From an uncultured Eubacteriales bacterium (lineage in GTDB: Bacteria; Bacillota; Clostridia; Oscillospirales; UBA644), in contig CAUHAO010000006.1 of NCBI GenBank assembly GCA_959604355.1, positions 1 to 64,000 of the forward strand: a DNA stretch of 64,000 nt, given 5' to 3'. The notes beneath the pieces are model-generated. The model saw only the letters and a program-made list of their open reading frames with translations, had not been told where the DNA came from and did no database searches. Of the stretch, positions 60,323 through 64,000 are shown in pieces (the first letter of the stretch is position 1; each line of letters starts with the position of its first letter). A program made the translations under genes and the position numbers.

Positions 60323-60445
60323 CAATGCAGAAGACAAGATGAAATATGAAGACATCAGATATCGCCTTATGTTTTAATGAAAACAGGTGATAAGACGACG
60401 GCACTTGCATATACGGTGAACACGATTACGGTAAAGGATCTTACT

Positions 60446-61267
60446 ATGAATAATATGAATTTATCCAAAGAGGATTATGAAGAACCTTGCTGTCCTTTTG
60501 AAATACCTGATAGTGTTAACTCCATCCCTGTCGGGAGAGTCATTGAGAAACTCGACAAATATCTGCATAAAAACGATTATGATTCCGCAGAACGTCATCT
60601 TAAGTATTGGCTTAACGAGGCGGGATCGGGTAACGACATACGCGGAAAACTGACGATGCTCAATGAACTTATAGGTCTGTACCGCAAACTCGGTAAAGAG
60701 AACGAAGGACTTTGCGCTATAGAGTCTGCTCTTGAGCTTGTCCGCAGTATAGGGCTTGACGGCACTGTTACAATGGCAACGACGTTTGTCAATGCAGCAA
60801 CGGCATATAAATCATTCGGAAAGACGGATGAGGCGTTGCCGCTGTATGAGAGCGCCCGTCAGATATACGAATCATGCCTTAAATCTGATGACCCGCGTCT
60901 CGGCGGATTGTACAACAACATGGCGCTTGCCGTTATGGCCTCGGGAAATTACAGGGAAGCCGAAGAGCTGTTTCTGAAAGCGCTGAAAATTATGTCGCAA
61001 AATGACCACGGTGAAGCGGAAATGGCTATCACATACTGCAATCTTGCGGACCTTGTGTCGGCGGAATCAGGTGTTGAAAATGCCGAAAAGCAGATTTACG
61101 GATATCTCGATAAAGCGTTGGATCTTCTGAATACAGAAGATCTTCCGAAAGACGGTTATTACGCTTTCGTTTGCGAAAAATGCGCACCGACTTTCGGCTA
61201 TTACGGTTATTTTTCGGCGGAAAAAGAATTGCAGCGTCGTGCGAGGGATATCTATGAAAGGCCTTGA
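60446..61267 (+). CDS. Tetratricopeptide-repeat protein
   Basis: 273 residues, no signal or membrane segment. Helical repeats from about residue 35 on include LNELIGLYRKLGKENEGLCAIE, AATAYKSFGKTDEALPLYE and NNMALAVMASGNYREAEELF, each close to the TPR pattern. A protein-binding scaffold is likely. I chose ATG 60446 after AAAGGA; an in-frame ATG at 60377 is possible. Overlaps the DUF4037 gene by 14 nt, so the two are coupled. Confidence 0.85.
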   Translation: MNNMNLSKEDYEEPCCPFEIPDSVNSIPVGRVIEKLDKYLHKNDYDSAERHLKYWLNEAGSGNDIRGKLTMLNELIGLYRKLGKENEGLCAIESALELVRSIGLDGTVTMATTFVNAATAYKSFGKTDEALPLYESARQIYESCLKSDDPRLGGLYNNMALAVMASGNYREAEELFLKALKIMSQNDHGEAEMAITYCNLADLVSAESGVENAEKQIYGYLDKALDLLNTEDLPKDGYYAFVCEKCAPTFGYYGYFSAEKELQRRARDIYERP

Positions 61268-62198
61268 GCTGTCACGCGGATACTACGAGGAATACGGCAA
61301 GCCGATGCTTCTAAAAGATTTCCCGGATCTGTTGTGCTATCTCGCTGTCGGCTTTGTCGGGAGCGGTTCGGAACATTACGGATTTGACGATAACGTTTCG
61401 CGTGACCATGATTTTGAGCCCGGGTTCTGTATTTTCATTCCGGATGAGAACGTCGTGGACCGCAGAAATGCATTTCTCCTGGAACGTGCGTATGCAAAAC
61501 TTCCGAAAGAATACTGCGGCATAAAACGTCAACCTCTGTCTCCGGTAGGTGGGAATAGAAACGGTGTTGTTCACACATCGGATTTCTATCGTTCCGCAGT
61601 AGGGTCAAGCGACGGAGAGCTTTCGGTAGATGCATGGCTTCATATTCCCGACTACGCTTTGGCAGAAGCTACAAACGGTGAAGTTTTTTTTGATGCTTAC
61701 GGCGAGTTTTCAAGAATTCGTGAAAGACTTAAAAATATGCCGCAGGATATCAAACTCAAGCGTCTGGCGGGAAACCTTCTTATCATGGCGCAATCCGGTC
61801 AATATAATTTTGCCAGATGTCTGAAACACGGAGAGCCGGAGGCTGCACAGCTTGCCTGTGTAGAATTTGTAAACGCGGCGATGAAAACGATATTTTTTCT
61901 TAACGGCAAATATATGCCGTATTATAAATGGAGTTTCCGTGCATTGCGTGGAATAGAGAATGCAAAACAACTTTCGGAAAAGTTATCATTCCTGCTTTGC
62001 GGGGAGAACACGGACGACCTGACGGCAAAGAAAAAGAGCGATGCGATCGAAGAAGTTTGCGCGGAGGTCATATCCGAGCTTAGGAGCATGAATTTTTCAA
62101 AGTCGATTGGTGAAGACCTAGAAAGCCACGCTTATTCGGTCAATGACGCAATACATGACTCTGCGGTGAGGAACATGCACATTCTTGTTGCTGTATAA
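61254..62198 (+). CDS. DUF4037 protein with nucleotidyltransferase-type motif
   Basis: 314 residues. GSGSEHYGFDD (about 36-46) and SRDHDF (49-54) match the pattern of the nucleotidyltransferase superfamily: a glycine-serine turn followed by an acidic pair in D-H-D. The rest is helical. DUF4037 proteins have no established activity I know of. It lies directly downstream of, and overlaps, the TPR gene, which suggests the TPR protein is its partner. GAGGGA precedes the ATG. Confidence 0.82.
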   Translation: MKGLELSRGYYEEYGKPMLLKDFPDLLCYLAVGFVGSGSEHYGFDDNVSRDHDFEPGFCIFIPDENVVDRRNAFLLERAYAKLPKEYCGIKRQPLSPVGGNRNGVVHTSDFYRSAVGSSDGELSVDAWLHIPDYALAEATNGEVFFDAYGEFSRIRERLKNMPQDIKLKRLAGNLLIMAQSGQYNFARCLKHGEPEAAQLACVEFVNAAMKTIFFLNGKYMPYYKWSFRALRGIENAKQLSEKLSFLLCGENTDDLTAKKKSDAIEEVCAEVISELRSMNFSKSIGEDLESHAYSVNDAIHDSAVRNMHILVAV

Positions 62199-62247
62199 AG
62201 ATGCTTTCAACAATTTAATAATTAAATTCTGAAAAGAGGTATTTATT

Positions 62248-62622
62248 ATGGAAATGAAGTTTTACAGATGCGCACATTGCGGGCAGATTGTCGCGATCGT
62301 TAAAAATGCGGGCGTCCCCGTTATCTGCTGCGGCGAGCCAATGAAAGAGATTATTCCCGGCACTACGGATGCGGCGAAGGAAAAGCACATTCCGGTCTAT
62401 GAATGCAAGGACGGCAAAGTGTTCGTAACGGTTGGATCTGTTGCACACCCCATGACGGAAGAACACTACATAGAGTGGGTGTCGCTGCAAACGAAATTCG
62501 GAAATCAGAGAAAAGAGCTGAAACCGGGCATGGAACCGAAGATTTGTTTCAGCCTTTGCGAAGGCGATGAGGTAGAGGCAGTATATGCATACTGCAATCT
62601 GCATTCTCTCTGGAAGGCGTAA
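62248..62622 (+). CDS. dfx: Desulfoferrodoxin (superoxide reductase)
   Basis: 124 residues. Reduces superoxide to peroxide without making oxygen, typical of anaerobes. The N-terminal desulforedoxin-type iron site is C-A-H-C plus CC in VICCGEPM; the superoxide-reducing iron site is marked by EKHIPVYE, SVAHPM, EEHYIEW and CNLHSLW. Both centres look intact, so this is the two-iron class. AGAGG precedes the ATG. Confidence 0.96.
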   Translation: MEMKFYRCAHCGQIVAIVKNAGVPVICCGEPMKEIIPGTTDAAKEKHIPVYECKDGKVFVTVGSVAHPMTEEHYIEWVSLQTKFGNQRKELKPGMEPKICFSLCEGDEVEAVYAYCNLHSLWKA

Positions 62623-62630
62623 AACATTAA

Positions 62631-62667
62631 AAACGCGACTCGGATGTAAACGAGCCGCGTTTTTTTG
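62631..62667 (+). terminator. Terminator of dfx
   Basis: AAACGCGACTCG (62631-62642) pairs with CGAGCCGCGTTT (62651-62662) with one mismatch, then a T-run to 62667. The AT-rich 62668-62810 shows nothing else. Confidence 0.9.
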
Positions 62668-62810
62668 AATATAACAGTATTATATGCCAGACTTATAAGA
62701 GTTTGCTATATAAATATTACAGTGTCGTTTTTTTATATTCAAAGATGTCAAATAAATAAAATCATTTCAAATTTTTCAATAAAATAATTTGGTTTTATGC
62801 AAAATGCATA

Positions 62811-62839
62811 TTGACAATTATGTAAAAAAATGTTATCAT
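62811..62839 (+). promoter_or_regulatory. Promoter of coaW unit
   Basis: TTGACA (62811-62816), 17 nt, TATCAT (62834-62839). Confidence 0.85.
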
Positions 62840-62907
62840 ATATAAGTATATATTAGCCTGGTAGTTTTGGCTTTGGAGAGAGGACTTCAGTGAAAGGAGA
62901 CGGTAAT

Positions 62908-63726
62908 ATGACGGTGATAGGAATAGATATCGGCGGCAGTACAACGAAGATAGTCGGCATATGCCACGGCGAATTCATCGCCCCGATGCAGGTGACGGCT
63001 ACGGATCCCGTAACTTCGCTTTACGGCGCGCTGGGTAGATATATGAGCGAAAATTCGCTTGAGCTGAAGGATATAACCAAGATAATGATAACGGGCGTCG
63101 GCGCATCGCATTTCAGCGGCGACATCTATGGCATAAAGACCGAAAAGGTTAACGAATTCCGTTGCAACGGTCTCGGAGGTTTGCATTTATCATCACTTTC
63201 GAAGGCTATAATAGTAAGTATGGGAACCGGTACTTCGTTTGTCAAGGCGGAAGGGGACAAAGTTGTCCATATCGGAGGAACGGGAGTCGGAGGCGGAACA
63301 TTGTTGGGGCTTTCGTCGCAGATGCTGAGAATACGCAATTTTGCAAGTATATGCGAGCTCGCCAAAGAAGGGAATCTTGATAATATCGACCTTACGGTAG
63401 GGGATATTTCAAACGATTCTTCCGAAACGCTTACCGGAAAGACAACAGCGTCGAATTTCGGCAAGATCTCAGATTACGCGAGCAAAAGTGATATAGCTCT
63501 CGGACTCATAAACATGGTTTTTCAGACAATAGGCATGATGGCTGCATTTGCATGTAAAGCAGACGGCTCGAAAGACGTTGTGCTTTGCGGAAACCTTACC
63601 ACAATACCTAACGCGATAGATTTTTTTACAACAATAGACGAGCTTCACGGAATAAAATTCCATCTTCCCGAGCATGCTGAATACGCCACGGCGGTGGGCG
63701 CAGCGATATCGGGGCTTAATAAATGA
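62908..63726 (+). CDS. coaW: Type II pantothenate kinase
   Basis: 272 residues, ASKHA fold. First step of coenzyme A synthesis. The phosphate-1 loop is GIDIGGSTTKIVGI (about 5-18); ITGVGASHF (about 59-67) and SMGTGTSFV (about 103-111) are typical of the staphylococcal/eukaryotic-type PanK. ATG 62908 follows AAAGGAG; a GTG at 62890 lies before that site. The dehydrogenase gene follows 18 nt later. Confidence 0.92.
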   Translation: MTVIGIDIGGSTTKIVGICHGEFIAPMQVTATDPVTSLYGALGRYMSENSLELKDITKIMITGVGASHFSGDIYGIKTEKVNEFRCNGLGGLHLSSLSKAIIVSMGTGTSFVKAEGDKVVHIGGTGVGGGTLLGLSSQMLRIRNFASICELAKEGNLDNIDLTVGDISNDSSETLTGKTTASNFGKISDYASKSDIALGLINMVFQTIGMMAAFACKADGSKDVVLCGNLTTIPNAIDFFTTIDELHGIKFHLPEHAEYATAVGAAISGLNK

Positions 63727-63744
63727 TTTTCGGAGGAAAAGAAT

Positions 63745-64000
63745 ATGAAAACAAAGGCCTGCAGACTTTACGGCAAAAATGATCTGAGATTGGAAGAGTT
63801 CGAACTTCCGGAAATGAAAGACGATGAGATTCTTGCAAAAATAGTTTCCGACAGTATTTGCATGTCTTCTTACAAAGCGGCGATTCAGGGAGCGGACCAC
63901 AAACGAGTTCCCAATGACGTTGCACAGAACCCTATTATAATCGGTCACGAGTTCTGCGGAGAAATAGTGAAAGTCGGTTCGAAATGGCAGGACCAATTCA
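63745..64000 (+). CDS. Zinc-type alcohol/polyol dehydrogenase (partial, cut at right edge)
   Basis: 85 codons visible, open at the window end. The medium-chain dehydrogenase N-terminus is clear: a catalytic-zinc cysteine in SICMSSYKA and the GHEFCGEIVKVGSKW segment with the conserved GHE. It resembles threonine/sorbitol-type dehydrogenases, but the part needed to tell the substrate is missing. GGAGG precedes the ATG. Confidence 0.85.
   Translation, partial: MKTKACRLYGKNDLRLEEFELPEMKDDEILAKIVSDSICMSSYKAAIQGADHKRVPNDVAQNPIIIGHEFCGEIVKVGSKWQDQF

Overview
The window looks like chromosome from an anaerobic, endospore-forming member of the Clostridia. It encodes pyruvate:ferredoxin oxidoreductase, desulfoferrodoxin, GTP-type PEP carboxykinase, an alpha/beta small acid-soluble spore protein with a sigma-G-type promoter, a SpoIVFB-like site-2 protease and typical Firmicutes gene clusters (infC-rpmI-rplT, mltG-trmR, yceD-rpmF-DUF512-der-plsY, TIGR03960-TIGR03936). 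Genes are dense and on both strands. Vegetative promoters are easy to see: TTGACA-like and TATAAT-like hexamers, almost always 17 nt apart. Ribosome binding sites are strong and most units end in clear hairpin terminators. I see no insertion sequence, prophage, CRISPR array or rRNA. Species cannot be read from the sequence alone.

Layout. 1-777: a minus-strand tmRNA whose 3' end is partly duplicated 99 bp downstream, then tRNA-Leu(GAG). 1025-4052: a Crp/Fnr regulator, a DUF3267 membrane protein that has lost its metal-binding residues, an RluA-type pseudouridine synthase and a DUF4830 protein. 4197-8949: uvrB-uvrA. 9005-13251 (minus): a PHP phosphoesterase, topoisomerase III and a Gfo/Idh/MocA oxidoreductase. 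13454-16104: oligoendopeptidase F and a serine hydrolase. 16160-17969: the divergent pair SASP / RACo-type Fe-S ASKHA protein. 18031-20914 (minus): two tandem paralogous solute-binding-type lipoproteins with no transporter genes. 21202-24846: nifJ.

24983-32006 is a long plus-strand run: a membrane protein, infC-rpmI-rplT behind an attenuator leader, a TtcA-like PP-loop protein, tmk, a DJ-1 protein, 5-formyl-THF cyclo-ligase, a CPBP protease, mltG and trmR. 32262-41351 is plus-strand: pckA, an SGNH hydrolase, DUF421-DUF4363, galK, yceD-rpmF, DUF512, der, plsY. 41432-46996 is minus-strand: DUF1846-htpG and traX-radA. 47178-53671 holds a second Gfo/Idh protein (plus), then galM-like, galU, queT, TIGR03936, TIGR03960 and spoIVFB-like (minus). 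53829-57810 holds rodA and a three-gene glycerol-3-phosphate-dehydrogenase-like flavoprotein cluster. After tRNA-Thr(CGU) come an accessory-looking trio (flavin reductase, SDR, GNAT), a TPR/DUF4037 pair, desulfoferrodoxin, type II pantothenate kinase and a zinc-type dehydrogenase cut by the right edge.

Most of the window is housekeeping. I found no clearly new multi-gene system. The best leads are the tandem orphan lipoproteins with an operator-like palindrome, the TPR + nucleotidyltransferase-fold (DUF4037) pair, the degenerate DUF3267 protein, the tmRNA 3'-end duplication, and the infC leader with a probable AUC start.
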